This document shows, piece by piece, positions 16,232 to 24,839 of a stretch of 35,947 bases of DNA (within the stretch, counting starts at the first letter, position 1; the number at the start of each line of letters is the position of its first letter). A program made the translations under genes and the position numbers. Under the pieces are notes generated by a model. It worked only from the letters and a program-made list of their open reading frames with translations, was not told the origin of the DNA and did no database searches. The DNA comes from CAYSWH01 sp964434775 (GTDB lineage: Bacteria > Patescibacteriota > JACMRA01): NCBI GenBank assembly GCA_964434775.1, contig CAYSWH010000015.1, positions 1-35,947 of the forward strand, given 5' to 3'.

Positions 16232-17230
16232 TTATTTTGTAATTTTCAACAAGAAAATATAAGCATAACCGACCACACTCAGAAATACAAATCCCAGACT
16301 ACAAAACATTATTATTAATATGTTGAATATGTTACTAAATGGGATAAGCACATACAAGATTATCCAGACTGTAAGATATAACCTAAAAACATTTTTTATA
16401 ATTTCTTTACATCTCTCCCTGTAATAAAATATCAAATATGTCTGTTGGTTAATTTTTTTTGCATTTAATAATATTCGGGTGCTAGGGTTTTTTTCCAGCT
16501 CTATAAAATCCTTATCATCCAGCAAATCGTAATTGTCGATAACCTGCTTATTGGATGGATCAAGTTTGGCGGCTGTCCTAATTTCTTCTTGCCCTTCAGT
16601 AAACCTGCCGATATTTACTAAAAACCTTCCGTAATTATTGTGTATTCTATTTGAATTTGAGTCTATTTCCAAGGCTTTAAGATAATATTTTTCTGCTTGC
16701 TCATAATTTTGATCCAACCTCCAAAAAACCTCTGCTTGCAGATCGTACAGATAGGGATCATCAGGCTTTTCCTTAAATCCAAGGGCAAGATGTTCGTCAA
16801 TTTCCTTCCTTTTTTGTATCGCATTGGTTAAATTGAGAAGCGACTTGGCACAAAAGTAGTGTCCGTTGGACGAATTTGGATTAAGTCTCAACAACTCTCT
16901 AGCATACTCCAAAGAACCGGAGTAATCTTCTCTGGTCATACTCTCATGAGCCAAAACCTCAATTACAGAATAATTCTCAGGTTCATACTGCAAAATTGAC
17001 TTAAGCTCTTTTACCCCTTCTTCAGGCTTACCTAATTCAATTAAACAGACTCCTAAACCTCTCCCGGATAATGAATCTTTGGGGTCTTCAGCCAGATTCT
17101 GCAGGTAGAGCTTAATTGCGTAGTCGTATTTTTTTCTTTCTTGCAATTCTACTGCTTGAAAATACCGTAGTAGTCTATTGGCTTGATCGACATGATCCTT
17201 TTTGTGAGATTGATTTGTATCACCGTCCAT
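16232..17230 (-). CDS. TPR protein with C-terminal membrane anchor
   Basis: The 332-residue protein is mostly tetratricopeptide repeats (about 20-250, e.g. KYDYAIKLYLQNLAEDPKDS, FWRLDQNYEQAEKYYLKALEID, RFTEGQEEIRTAAKLDPSNK). It ends in two hydrophobic helices (about 284-328), so the TPR part would be held at the inner face of the membrane. It is clearly paralogous to the next TPR gene upstream (17347-18084): the KKYD.AI, GLG.CLI..GK..EGVKEL and AE..WRL..Y..AE phrases match in order. An 86-base gap separates it from the TPR-AAA gene. It has no enzymatic motif and likely serves as a protein-binding scaffold. Confidence 0.8.
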   Translation of the reverse strand: MDGDTNQSHKKDHVDQANRLLRYFQAVELQERKKYDYAIKLYLQNLAEDPKDSLSGRGLGVCLIELGKPEEGVKELKSILQYEPENYSVIEVLAHESMTREDYSGSLEYARELLRLNPNSSNGHYFCAKSLLNLTNAIQKRKEIDEHLALGFKEKPDDPYLYDLQAEVFWRLDQNYEQAEKYYLKALEIDSNSNRIHNNYGRFLVNIGRFTEGQEEIRTAAKLDPSNKQVIDNYDLLDDKDFIELEKNPSTRILLNAKKINQQTYLIFYYRERCKEIIKNVFRLYLTVWIILYVLIPFSNIFNILIIMFCSLGFVFLSVVGYAYIFLLKITK

Positions 17231-17346
17231 TAAATAAAATTATCTATAATGATTATAAGGGAGTAAAATAAGTTATCTAAATAATAAAGGGCGGTCGATA
17301 TTATTCTGTTTTTTAACTCACAACCGTTACTTATTAAAATCAACAA

Positions 17347-18084
17347 CTACAGATCCTTTGATTTTGACTTTTTTTCATCTTTCCACTCTTCCTTCTCCAA
17401 AACTTTTACGTTTTTTAATGACTGCTTGGAGCTTGGATCGATTCTTGCGGCCTCCAAAAACTCTGCTTGAGCCTGATCAAATTTTTCCCGATCTACCAAA
17501 AATATTCCGTAACTGTTTTTTAAGGTAATATTGTTGGGATCAATTTGAAGAGCTGTATTGTAAGATTCTTCTGCTTTTTTATAATCTTTTTCCAGCCTCC
17601 AATACGCCTCTGCTCTTAAATAGTGAACTTTTACGCTGTTTGGGTCTAGGGATAGAGCTCGATCAAGATAATTCCATATTTCGGAAGCTTCACCGCTATT
17701 ACTAATTAAAAGATCAGCAAGCTTCAAATAGGCGTAATTCGTTTGAGGCTGAAGCCTAATCATTTCTTTGGCATAAGATAAAGCCTTCTGATAATCAAAC
17801 TTACCTGAATTCTCATCAGAATATATAGCACACAAGATGGCATATACTTTGTAGTATTCGGGGTAATCTCTAAGTGTAGCCTCTAATTCTTTTACCCCTT
17901 CATCAATTTTACCAACTCTTATTAAGCACATTCCTAGACCACACCTAGCTATATAATAAGCGGGAGCAATGCTTAGTATTTCTATATATTTTTGAATTGC
18001 CAAATCATATTTCTTAATATTTTGCAGATATTTTGCCTTCTCAAAAAGTTCAGTAAGACTTGGCCCGGTATTTGAATTAGTCAT
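17347..18084 (-). CDS. Soluble TPR protein, tandem paralogue
   Basis: The 245-residue protein is built almost wholly of TPRs (about 12-220), with repeats such as KKYDLAIQKYIEILSIAPAY, AYWRLEKDYKKAEESYNTALQ and KFDQAQAEFLEAARIDPSSK. It ends in a short Lys/Glu-rich tail (EEWKDEKKSKSKDL) instead of the two membrane helices of its neighbour. Alignment by eye shows a duplication followed by gain or loss of the C-terminal anchor. It lies in the same minus-strand run as the TPR-AAA gene. Function unknown; a protein-interaction role is likely. Confidence 0.8.
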   Translation of the reverse strand: MTNSNTGPSLTELFEKAKYLQNIKKYDLAIQKYIEILSIAPAYYIARCGLGMCLIRVGKIDEGVKELEATLRDYPEYYKVYAILCAIYSDENSGKFDYQKALSYAKEMIRLQPQTNYAYLKLADLLISNSGEASEIWNYLDRALSLDPNSVKVHYLRAEAYWRLEKDYKKAEESYNTALQIDPNNITLKNSYGIFLVDREKFDQAQAEFLEAARIDPSSKQSLKNVKVLEKEEWKDEKKSKSKDL

Positions 18085-18143
18085 AAAGGTTATATTTTGA
18101 ATTTATATTTTGATAAGAACTTGTCGTGTATATTAGTTAAGAA

Positions 18144-19406
18144 TCAAAGTTTCTTCTTCCTGTCCACAAACTTATATACTTTGTCATTTTCCCTGACTCT
18201 GGAATCTACCGGAAAACTAACTAATTCACCTTGATTTGAAAGTTTAATCGTCTCTTGTTCATTATTTCTCAATTCGGCAACTTCCCCCCTTACCGTACCA
18301 CTGGTATTTCCTATTATCAGATACTCATCTCCGATACTCAGGCCCTCGGCCTCTATTTTTATTTCCGCCACCCGGGCTTTGGGAAAATAGTGAGTGACTA
18401 AACCCACATAAACTTTTTCCTTGGTGGCCTTGCTTCCGTATATCCCACTCCAATCTTTAAACTTCTTTCCCAGGTAGTAACCACTGCTTAAGCCACGGTT
18501 GTAGACCGTTCCAAGTCTTTCATTCCACTCCAATATCTTTTCCTCTGTGTATTCATTATTAGCCAGACTATCCAAAGCCTCTCGATAAGTTCTAATAACT
18601 GTATCAACATACTCCGGCGGTTTATTTCGCCCCTCAATTTTTAGGACGGTAATCCCGGTAGCCACCAGTTCATCCAAAAAACCAATGGTACAAAGGTCTT
18701 GGGAGCTCATAATATACTGATCCTCAACCTCCATCTCTCGATCCGTCTCCACGTCAATCACTTTGTATCGACGTCTACAGGGTTGGATGCATTCTCCCCG
18801 ATTAGCCGATTTGTTGTAAGTCAGAAGGCTCATGCCGCACTTGCCGCTTACCGAGACACACAAAGCCCCGTGTCCAAACACTTCGATCTCTACGAGCCTT
18901 CCACTTGGACCTCTGATACCCTGCTGCCTGATCTGCTCACAAATATACTTTTGTTTGGGTAAGTCTAATTCCCTTGCTAAAACCAACCTATCAGACCACC
19001 GGGAGTAAAATCTTACCGCTTCCAGGTTACTAATTCCGGCTTGTACAGAAACGTGTACTTCTAGGCCTACTTTCCGGGCATACAAGATAGCCGACAAGTC
19101 CATGGCAATAATCCCGTTAACGCCGGTTTTCCGGACCTCGTCGATAATCCGGTAAGCTTCCGTCAGATCCTCGTCGTAAAGGACAGTATTTAGCACCAAA
19201 TAGCATTTCACCCTTTTCTCTCGGCAAAGCCTAACAATCTCAGGCAAATCTTCCAGTTTAAAATTCTTGCGAGCCCCTACCCGCATATTCAGCTTTTCTC
19301 CGCCAAAATAAACTTCATCGCAGCCCGCCTGCAAAGCAGTATGCAAGGCCGCAAACGAACCGGCGGGGGCTAGGAGCTTAACCTCTTTTGCTCTATCTTG
19401 GATCAT
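18144..19406 (-). CDS. U32-family peptidase-like RNA hydroxylation protein (TrhP/RlhA/YegQ type)
   Basis: From the ATG at 19406 (a TTG six codons upstream is less likely) the protein is 420 residues. The N-terminus LLAPAGSFAALHTALQAGCD followed by EVYFGG is the U32 hallmark. The conserved centre VFGHGALCVSVSGKCGMS plus SANRGECIQPCRRRY gives Cys183, Cys190, Cys206 and Cys210, the four cysteines typical of the family and thought to hold an iron-sulfur cluster. Members such as TrhP and RlhA hydroxylate tRNA uridine-34 or 23S rRNA cytidine-2501, using prephenate-derived chemistry; which applies here cannot be told. A C-terminal beta-barrel-like part (about 330-420) resembles the YegQ C-domain. 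Its GC content is visibly higher than that of the downstream pair. Confidence 0.9.
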   Translation of the reverse strand: MIQDRAKEVKLLAPAGSFAALHTALQAGCDEVYFGGEKLNMRVGARKNFKLEDLPEIVRLCREKRVKCYLVLNTVLYDEDLTEAYRIIDEVRKTGVNGIIAMDLSAILYARKVGLEVHVSVQAGISNLEAVRFYSRWSDRLVLARELDLPKQKYICEQIRQQGIRGPSGRLVEIEVFGHGALCVSVSGKCGMSLLTYNKSANRGECIQPCRRRYKVIDVETDREMEVEDQYIMSSQDLCTIGFLDELVATGITVLKIEGRNKPPEYVDTVIRTYREALDSLANNEYTEEKILEWNERLGTVYNRGLSSGYYLGKKFKDWSGIYGSKATKEKVYVGLVTHYFPKARVAEIKIEAEGLSIGDEYLIIGNTSGTVRGEVAELRNNEQETIKLSNQGELVSFPVDSRVRENDKVYKFVDRKKKL

Positions 19407-19448
19407 AGTAAAGTATTTAAACAAAAAACATCAGAACTGGCAATGAAA

Positions 19449-20450
19449 TTATTTCTTGATCGGCCGTAACTCCAGAAGCTGCTTGGCATAAAACTCATAC
19501 ACCTCAAACAAATCCAAATCCTCACCCTCGGGATCCACAATCCGCTCCTGCCAACCGGGTTCAAAAACGGCAGTATTTATTTCCAAAAGATTACTCTCAT
19601 ACCCCGAAGAAGTTACCACCTTATCAGGAATATCAATAATTAAGGGCCTAAACCCGCAAATTTCGTAAAGCAGATCACCGTTTTTCTGAAACCAACCTTC
19701 CACCCTTTCTTCATGACCAACTGCAGAAATCAACCCTCTACTACCATCCAAAAATGAAATCAAATGAAATAAATAAAACCACTGTGCGGGTGGTCTTAAC
19801 TTAGTAAGGTTCTTTGAAGTAACGCTATAAGCTCCTCTATACTTTTTTTCTCCTACGTGATCTTCGTTATTTAAGAAAATGTAATCAGGTAATTTAGTTT
19901 CCTTGTTTCTTAAAAGATATAAAATAGATCTGTATAATCTTATCGAGTTGTCATTAATTGATATATTCAGAGCGGTTTTATGTAAAAAATTGGAATGATA
20001 TGACTTCAATAATTGACCATTGTTAATCTTTATACTATTCATAGTTAAACCAGAATAATCCTTAAGAGGTTTTTTATTAAGTCTAATATTAAGGATTTTT
20101 TTTTCGCTTATTTCTGTAAAATTAAGTAGTGATTTTTTATATTTATTTTTGAAATTAAATGCATCCTCTCCTAAGCTCCATAATTCTGTTTTAGTTGGAG
20201 TACTTTTACTTAAATATCTACCAAGGATCACACTACAAATTTGATCAATTTGACATGACAATACCTGCTTAGGAACACACAAGTAAAATAAGTTATTTTT
20301 AGGTAATCCAAAGTAACTATTAACATATCTATAAATGCTTTTTATATTATAATTGTAAAAAAAGTAATCATTCAATCTTTTTCTAATTAAATATTTATTA
20401 GCCCTTCTATTTAGGATTTCGTTAATTAATTTATTTTTTGCAGACCTCAT
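19449..20450 (-). CDS. Unrecognised protein paired with an HTH-methyltransferase
   Basis: I do not recognise this 333-residue protein. Its ATG overlaps the end of the methyltransferase gene by four bases, so the two are almost surely translationally coupled. The first two thirds is basic, rich in Asn, Lys, Tyr and Ile and encoded by extremely AT-rich DNA (10-25 % GC in several 60-base rows). The last about 115 residues (from about 19800 down) are encoded at about 40 % GC and contain conserved-looking phrases (SFLDGSRGLISAVGHEERV, GYESNLLEINTAVFEPGW). The boundary suggests a mosaic gene. No membrane helix, signal peptide or catalytic signature is visible. The C-terminal part looks more constrained and may be the functional domain. 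Confidence 0.6.
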   Translation of the reverse strand: MRSAKNKLINEILNRRANKYLIRKRLNDYFFYNYNIKSIYRYVNSYFGLPKNNLFYLCVPKQVLSCQIDQICSVILGRYLSKSTPTKTELWSLGEDAFNFKNKYKKSLLNFTEISEKKILNIRLNKKPLKDYSGLTMNSIKINNGQLLKSYHSNFLHKTALNISINDNSIRLYRSILYLLRNKETKLPDYIFLNNEDHVGEKKYRGAYSVTSKNLTKLRPPAQWFYLFHLISFLDGSRGLISAVGHEERVEGWFQKNGDLLYEICGFRPLIIDIPDKVVTSSGYESNLLEINTAVFEPGWQERIVDPEGEDLDLFEVYEFYAKQLLELRPIKK

Positions 20451-21649
20451 TTAACAATTTCACACATCATCAAAGCTTCACTTTTTTCAGGTTGAAAAGA
20501 AAGGTTGTCAACAAAAAGTGAGGCACTTTGAACTTCTTGCAATAATTCGTTTATATCATAGCTCTTAACAAAAAGGCCTCTTATCTTATCACCCTGCCTT
20601 AGGCTAATAATATCTCTAGTTTTTCCAACTATAATTTTAATATCGATATCTTTCTTTAGAGTATAAATCTGCGAATTTGCTTTAAGATACTCATCATATT
20701 TTACTTCAAAATTGAGATTATCTTTATTTATACCCAGCATTTCAATTAACCAGGTACTCAAATTTCTAATTTCAGGTTGTCCTAAACCAACTCTAGTATT
20801 TTCGTAGTCTTGTTTTGAACTCATTTGAAAGTCCATCAATAAATAATCTCCTACGCTCATACTATCACTTATGTTTCTAAGGATTCTATGAATATCGGGA
20901 AAATTACTTATAGTACAGCCCAACATAGTAACTAAATTGCACCCCTTCTCTCCCTTTTTGTTTCTTGGCGAATAAAGTAAGTTTCTCAATAAATCAAACT
21001 CGATATCATGTTTTACATAACTTTTATTTATTTCAGGGTACCATTTATCCATATTTTTAGAAAGAATATCTAATAAGTCTTGACTCAAATCAAGTGCAGA
21101 ATAATCGACTTTAAAATGTGCATTTTTCACTCTTTGTATTAACTGTTTTGCTGGATAGCCGTTACCTGATCCTATATCTATTAAATTAATTGATTTATAT
21201 TCTCCCAACCTATAAAGGATATAATTAAAAATTAAATCTATAGATTTAACTCCCTTATATTCTTCGTCGTTAACTATTGATACTCGATTATTAACAAACC
21301 TATCCCAATAAGAAGATCCTTGACCCCAATAAAAATACTTATAGGGTAAAATCTTTTTTCTAAGGTTGATTATTATATCAATTATCTGCGACTCATTAAA
21401 TATCTTATAAAATTCAGGGTTTGGCTCGACCAACTCATACCCGATTTTATTCTTATATTTCCCTCCTCTTTCAGCCAAAAAGGCCAGTTCTTTGTGATTT
21501 GCTTCCGTGTCAAGGATATAGTTCTTGTTTTTAACCTTTGTTATCTCTAAATTATTTTTCCTATCTTGAGCCGCTGTTATCCACTTGCCGACTGTAGGAT
21601 TGGAAACTCTGTATTTAGTGGCAACGCGGGAGTTTTTAAGAATACCCAT
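20447..21649 (-). CDS. HTH-fused SAM-dependent methyltransferase (EgtD/Methyltransf_33-like)
   Basis: The 400-residue protein has an N-terminal helix-turn-helix-like segment (about 1-45, SRVATKYRVSNPTVGKWITA) and a SAM-methyltransferase fold from about 90. Motif I is LIDIGSGNGYPAKQL, followed by VDYSALDLSQDLLDIL (the acidic motif II region), then NLVTMLGCTISNFPDIHRIL and GDYLLMDFQM. The LGCTISNF and D-S phrases are those of the histidine-specific methyltransferase family (EgtD, DUF2260). The histidine-binding YPTRTE motif is not evident, so the substrate is open. The HTH suggests a DNA-linked or self-regulated role. The coding DNA is more AT-rich than its neighbours. It overlaps the downstream unknown gene by ATGA. 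Confidence 0.75.
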   Translation of the reverse strand: MGILKNSRVATKYRVSNPTVGKWITAAQDRKNNLEITKVKNKNYILDTEANHKELAFLAERGGKYKNKIGYELVEPNPEFYKIFNESQIIDIIINLRKKILPYKYFYWGQGSSYWDRFVNNRVSIVNDEEYKGVKSIDLIFNYILYRLGEYKSINLIDIGSGNGYPAKQLIQRVKNAHFKVDYSALDLSQDLLDILSKNMDKWYPEINKSYVKHDIEFDLLRNLLYSPRNKKGEKGCNLVTMLGCTISNFPDIHRILRNISDSMSVGDYLLMDFQMSSKQDYENTRVGLGQPEIRNLSTWLIEMLGINKDNLNFEVKYDEYLKANSQIYTLKKDIDIKIIVGKTRDIISLRQGDKIRGLFVKSYDINELLQEVQSASLFVDNLSFQPEKSEALMMCEIVK

Positions 21650-21703
21650 AAATAAATAAAATAATCAAAATGTTTGACAAGGATTAAATTATTTTTTAAA
21701 ACC

Positions 21704-21732
21704 TTGCAAGCTAGAACTTGGTTACTATATAA
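21704..21732 (+). promoter_or_regulatory. Predicted promoter of the small ORF at 21868
   Basis: TTGCAA (21704-21709) and ATATAA within TATATAA (21726-21732) are spaced 16-17 bases. It would give a leader of about 130 bases before the small ORF. The region is very AT-rich, so chance matches are likely. Confidence 0.35.
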
Positions 21733-21867
21733 AAAAGTTAAGTTGTTATGGTAAATAATTATTTTTTAACAAACAAGTCGTTTCTTTATAAATAGTCAAC
21801 TAATTTTTAGTCAAATTACCTTAATTTCATTAAAAACATTACTTATTTTTTAAGAATAGTCAAGTAT

Positions 21868-22071
21868 ATGTCCACACAACAGTTAATTAGCATCCAAGAA
21901 AAGGAAATAAACCAAGAAGAGGTATTGTACACAATGGTAGATGCACTCTGGTTATACGTCAGAAGCCTCAAGGCAACAAACTCTAAAGATCCTCAGCTAA
22001 CCAAGGAAATCGAGAAGCTGGATAGTACATTGTACACTGTACTTTCCGTCTTACACGAGAGAATCTATTAG
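21868..22071 (+). CDS. Small helical protein, unknown function
   Basis: The 67-residue ORF has an ATG start and sits alone between a divergent methyltransferase and uvrB. The sequence is polar and predicted helical, with a central aromatic/leucine stretch (TMVDALWLYVRSLKA) and a heptad-like C-terminus (LTKEIEKLDSTLYTVLSVLHERIY), so a small coiled-coil dimer is plausible. A good intrinsic terminator lies 27 bases after the stop, which supports its being a real gene. No family recognised. Confidence 0.6.
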   Translation: MSTQQLISIQEKEINQEEVLYTMVDALWLYVRSLKATNSKDPQLTKEIEKLDSTLYTVLSVLHERIY

Positions 22072-22097
22072 TTTAGAGGTGTCTTTCACTCATATGC

Positions 22098-22126
22098 CCC
22101 CGATATAAATCGGGGATTATATTTTT
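22098..22126 (+). terminator. Intrinsic terminator after the small ORF
   Basis: CCCCGAT (22098-22104), loop ATAA, ATCGGGG (22109-22115): a perfect 7-bp stem followed by ATTATATTTTT. Confidence 0.75.
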
Positions 22127-22337
22127 ATAAATTAGATTTATTTAAGCTTAATCCTTCCGCAAGTATTTTTCAAAAAAATTATAAAAAAAACTCACCTTAG
22201 AAGCCTTTTATTTAGTTAGAATATAGATAACCAACAATTATTAACCTTTTTCCGGACAAAGAAAATACAATAACCGATTTTTATTTACCAACAAGCTTTC
22301 TTGACATCATACCGGTTATGAGTAAGTCTATCTGGAC

Positions 22338-24569
22338 ATGAAAAGTCAGAATATGGAAAAAGATACAGATGAATTTATTATTTCCTCCAAATATCAGCCC
22401 TCCGGAGATCAAAAGAAAGCTATCGAGCAGATCAGTCGTAGCCTGAAAAAAAAGAATAAGGAGCAAACTATTCTAGGTGTAACAGGTTCAGGAAAAACCT
22501 ACATGATGGCTAATATTGTACAGAAGTTGCAAAAACCTACCCTGGTAATCGCTCACAATAAAACTCTTGCGGCTCAGCTTGCTGAAGAATTCGGAAGGTT
22601 TTTTCCAAACAACGCCGTTCATTATTTTGTGAGTTATTATGATTACTACCAACCGGAGAGCTACATTCCCAAATCAGATACTTATATAGAAAAACAGACT
22701 CAAATTAACGAAGAAATTGAGAGACTCAGAAATGCTTCCACTCAATCTTTGTTAACCAGAAAAGATGTTTTGATCGTAGCATCTGTTTCCTGCATCTACG
22801 GTCTTGGAGACCCGGAAGATTATAGTGCTTTACGGATTGAAATGGAGGTAGGTCATAATTACAAAATTGATAAACTTGTGCGAAGGTTGGTAGACCTCCA
22901 ATTTAGTCGAACCAACATGGACTTAGCTCGTTCCTATTTTAGACTTAGAGGAGATACTCTGGAAGTGGCACCCAGCGACGAGGATTGCGGTTATCGTTTT
23001 ATCTTTTTTGGAGATGAACTGGAAGACATTGAAAAGTTTGACCTGGTTACCGGTAATATCACTAAAAAACTAAGTAAGTATGTTATTTTTCCTACCACTC
23101 AATACATAACTACCAAAGAAAAGATTTTAAACGCAGTCTCCCGTATCGAAAAAGATTTGGAAACTAGATATGCTGAACTTGTTGAAAAAAACTTACCACT
23201 GCAGGCTGAAAGACTCAAGCAAAGAGTTAGTAACGATATCGAAATGCTTCAAACCGTGGGTTTTGTCTCCGGAATTGAGAATTACTCTATCTACTTTGAC
23301 GGGAGAGAAGACGGCGAGGCTCCGGCCACTCTTTTGGATTACTTTCCGGATGACGCCATTACCTTTATTGATGAAAGCCATATTACTTTGCCTCAAATCT
23401 CTGCCATGTATAACGGCGACAAGAGCCGTAAACAAGTTCTGGTAGACTTTGGCTTTAGACTGCCCAGTGCTCTTAACAATAGACCGCTAAAAATTAAGGA
23501 ATTTTATCAAAAAGTAAATCAGCTGGTATATGTATCGGCTACTCCGGGAAATTTTGAACTTGGTAAAACAGATTTTATCACCAAAAGAAAAGATGTACAA
23601 CCCGTAAAGCTTAGGGAAGATGACGAAAAGCAAAAAGTTGTAGTCAGTGAAGTAATTATCAGGCCAACTGGCCTACTTGACCCTGTAATACAAGTAAAAC
23701 CGACCAAAAATCAAGTAGACGATGTCTTAGAAGAAGTAAGAAAAAGAGTAAAGCAAGGTCAAAGAGTTCTTATAACTACCCTTACAAAGAAATTTGCCGA
23801 AGAATTGGACATTTATTTCAAGCAAATCAATGTTAAGTCTGCTTATATTCACAGCGATGTGGACACCTTGGACAGGGTAGATATTTTAGCCGATCTAAGG
23901 AGAGGAAAGTATGACGTTTTAGTTGGCATTAACTTACTTAGAGAAGGTTTGGATTTGCCGGAAGTTAGTCTGGTAGCAATTTTTGATGCGGACAAAGAAG
24001 GTTTTCTCAGATCCAAAACCAGCCTAATCCAGATAATCGGCAGAGCTGCTCGTCACGTGGAAGGTAAAGTCATTATGTATGCTGATAATATTACCGACAG
24101 CATGAAATATTCTATTGAAGAAACTAAGAGAAGAAGAGAAATTCAAAAGAAATACAATTTGGAAAATAACATAACCCCTCAATCGACTAAGCGGGAAATG
24201 AGAACTATCAGTGATGAGGTTAAAGAAAAAGTTGAAAAGGACCAAAGCTATGGTAAGGCAGGTGCAAAATTGGAAATGGACGGGTTTAAAGATTTGGGAG
24301 GAGAAATTGAATTTAACTTGGAAAGTTGGTTCTCCAAAAAGAGCAAGAAACCCGGTAAAGGCAAAAAGTCTTCCACTTTAAACACCCAAGGCAAACAAGT
24401 TTATGATTACTTTGAAGAAGAAAAAAGTTCCCTGTATAATGAGATCAAGGAACAAAATCTAACAATTGGGGAACTCAAAAAGCAATTACAAATCTCTATC
24501 GATGCCTTAGATTTTGAAAAAGCCGCAGCAATAAGAGACATCTTGCAGGAGAAAGCCGATGAAATATAA
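22338..24569 (+). CDS. uvrB: Excinuclease ABC subunit B
   Basis: UvrB is the damage-verifying helicase-like subunit of nucleotide excision repair; it takes lesions from UvrA and recruits UvrC. The 743 residues (about 70 more than usual) show Walker A GVTGSGKT (47-54), the beta-hairpin region YYDYYQPESYIPKSDTYIEK (101-119), DEAD-type Walker B FIDESH, the SATPG motif (VYVSATPGNFEL), the GINLLREGLDLPEVSLVAI motif V region and QIIGRAARHVEG motif VI. The C-terminal UVR domain (LKKQLQISIDALDFEKAAAIRDIL) that binds UvrC is intact. The extra length lies in a Lys-rich linker before the UVR domain (about 650-700). The ATG at 22338 is preceded by TTGACA at 22304 but no clear -10 box. Confidence 0.97.
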   Translation: MKSQNMEKDTDEFIISSKYQPSGDQKKAIEQISRSLKKKNKEQTILGVTGSGKTYMMANIVQKLQKPTLVIAHNKTLAAQLAEEFGRFFPNNAVHYFVSYYDYYQPESYIPKSDTYIEKQTQINEEIERLRNASTQSLLTRKDVLIVASVSCIYGLGDPEDYSALRIEMEVGHNYKIDKLVRRLVDLQFSRTNMDLARSYFRLRGDTLEVAPSDEDCGYRFIFFGDELEDIEKFDLVTGNITKKLSKYVIFPTTQYITTKEKILNAVSRIEKDLETRYAELVEKNLPLQAERLKQRVSNDIEMLQTVGFVSGIENYSIYFDGREDGEAPATLLDYFPDDAITFIDESHITLPQISAMYNGDKSRKQVLVDFGFRLPSALNNRPLKIKEFYQKVNQLVYVSATPGNFELGKTDFITKRKDVQPVKLREDDEKQKVVVSEVIIRPTGLLDPVIQVKPTKNQVDDVLEEVRKRVKQGQRVLITTLTKKFAEELDIYFKQINVKSAYIHSDVDTLDRVDILADLRRGKYDVLVGINLLREGLDLPEVSLVAIFDADKEGFLRSKTSLIQIIGRAARHVEGKVIMYADNITDSMKYSIEETKRRREIQKKYNLENNITPQSTKREMRTISDEVKEKVEKDQSYGKAGAKLEMDGFKDLGGEIEFNLESWFSKKSKKPGKGKKSSTLNTQGKQVYDYFEEEKSSLYNEIKEQNLTIGELKKQLQISIDALDFEKAAAIRDILQEKADEI

Positions 24570-24633
24570 ATTTTGCTCTAGTAAAGTTTATTATTTGTTC
24601 AATAGTCGATCCGAACATAACTTATACACCCCC

Positions 24634-24820
24634 TGTCATGCCGAACTCGTTTCGGCATCTCTATAGTGATGAGTTGATCCTGAAATAATAATTGTCATTC
24701 CGAACTCGTTTCGGAATCCAGTTTTGAACGGGATCCTGAAATAAATTCAGTTTGACAGGGAGGTTTAGGGTTTCAGAATGACGGGGCGGTTTTCAGAATG
24801 ATATGCGGCAATAAATTCAG
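24634..24820 (+). repeat. Intergenic palindromic repeat cluster, downstream side of L31
   Basis: Two copies of TGTCAT-N-CCGAACTCGTTTCGG-N-ATC occur at 24634-24659 and 24693-24718. Each forms a perfect 8-bp hairpin around CTCGT; copy 1 has G-C where copy 2 has T-A, a compensatory change. Each is followed by GATCCTGAAATAA, the second extending to CTGAA/TTCAG (24736-24750). Inverted fragments (TTTCAGAATGAC) and another AATAAATTCAG follow. It is a REP/MITE-like cluster with no gene. Confidence 0.8.
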
Positions 24821-24839
24821 TAAAAAACCAAACTCAGTT

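Noticed and set aside
22304..22337. uvrB promoter from TTGACA at 22304
   Set aside because: No plausible -10 box at 16-18 bases.
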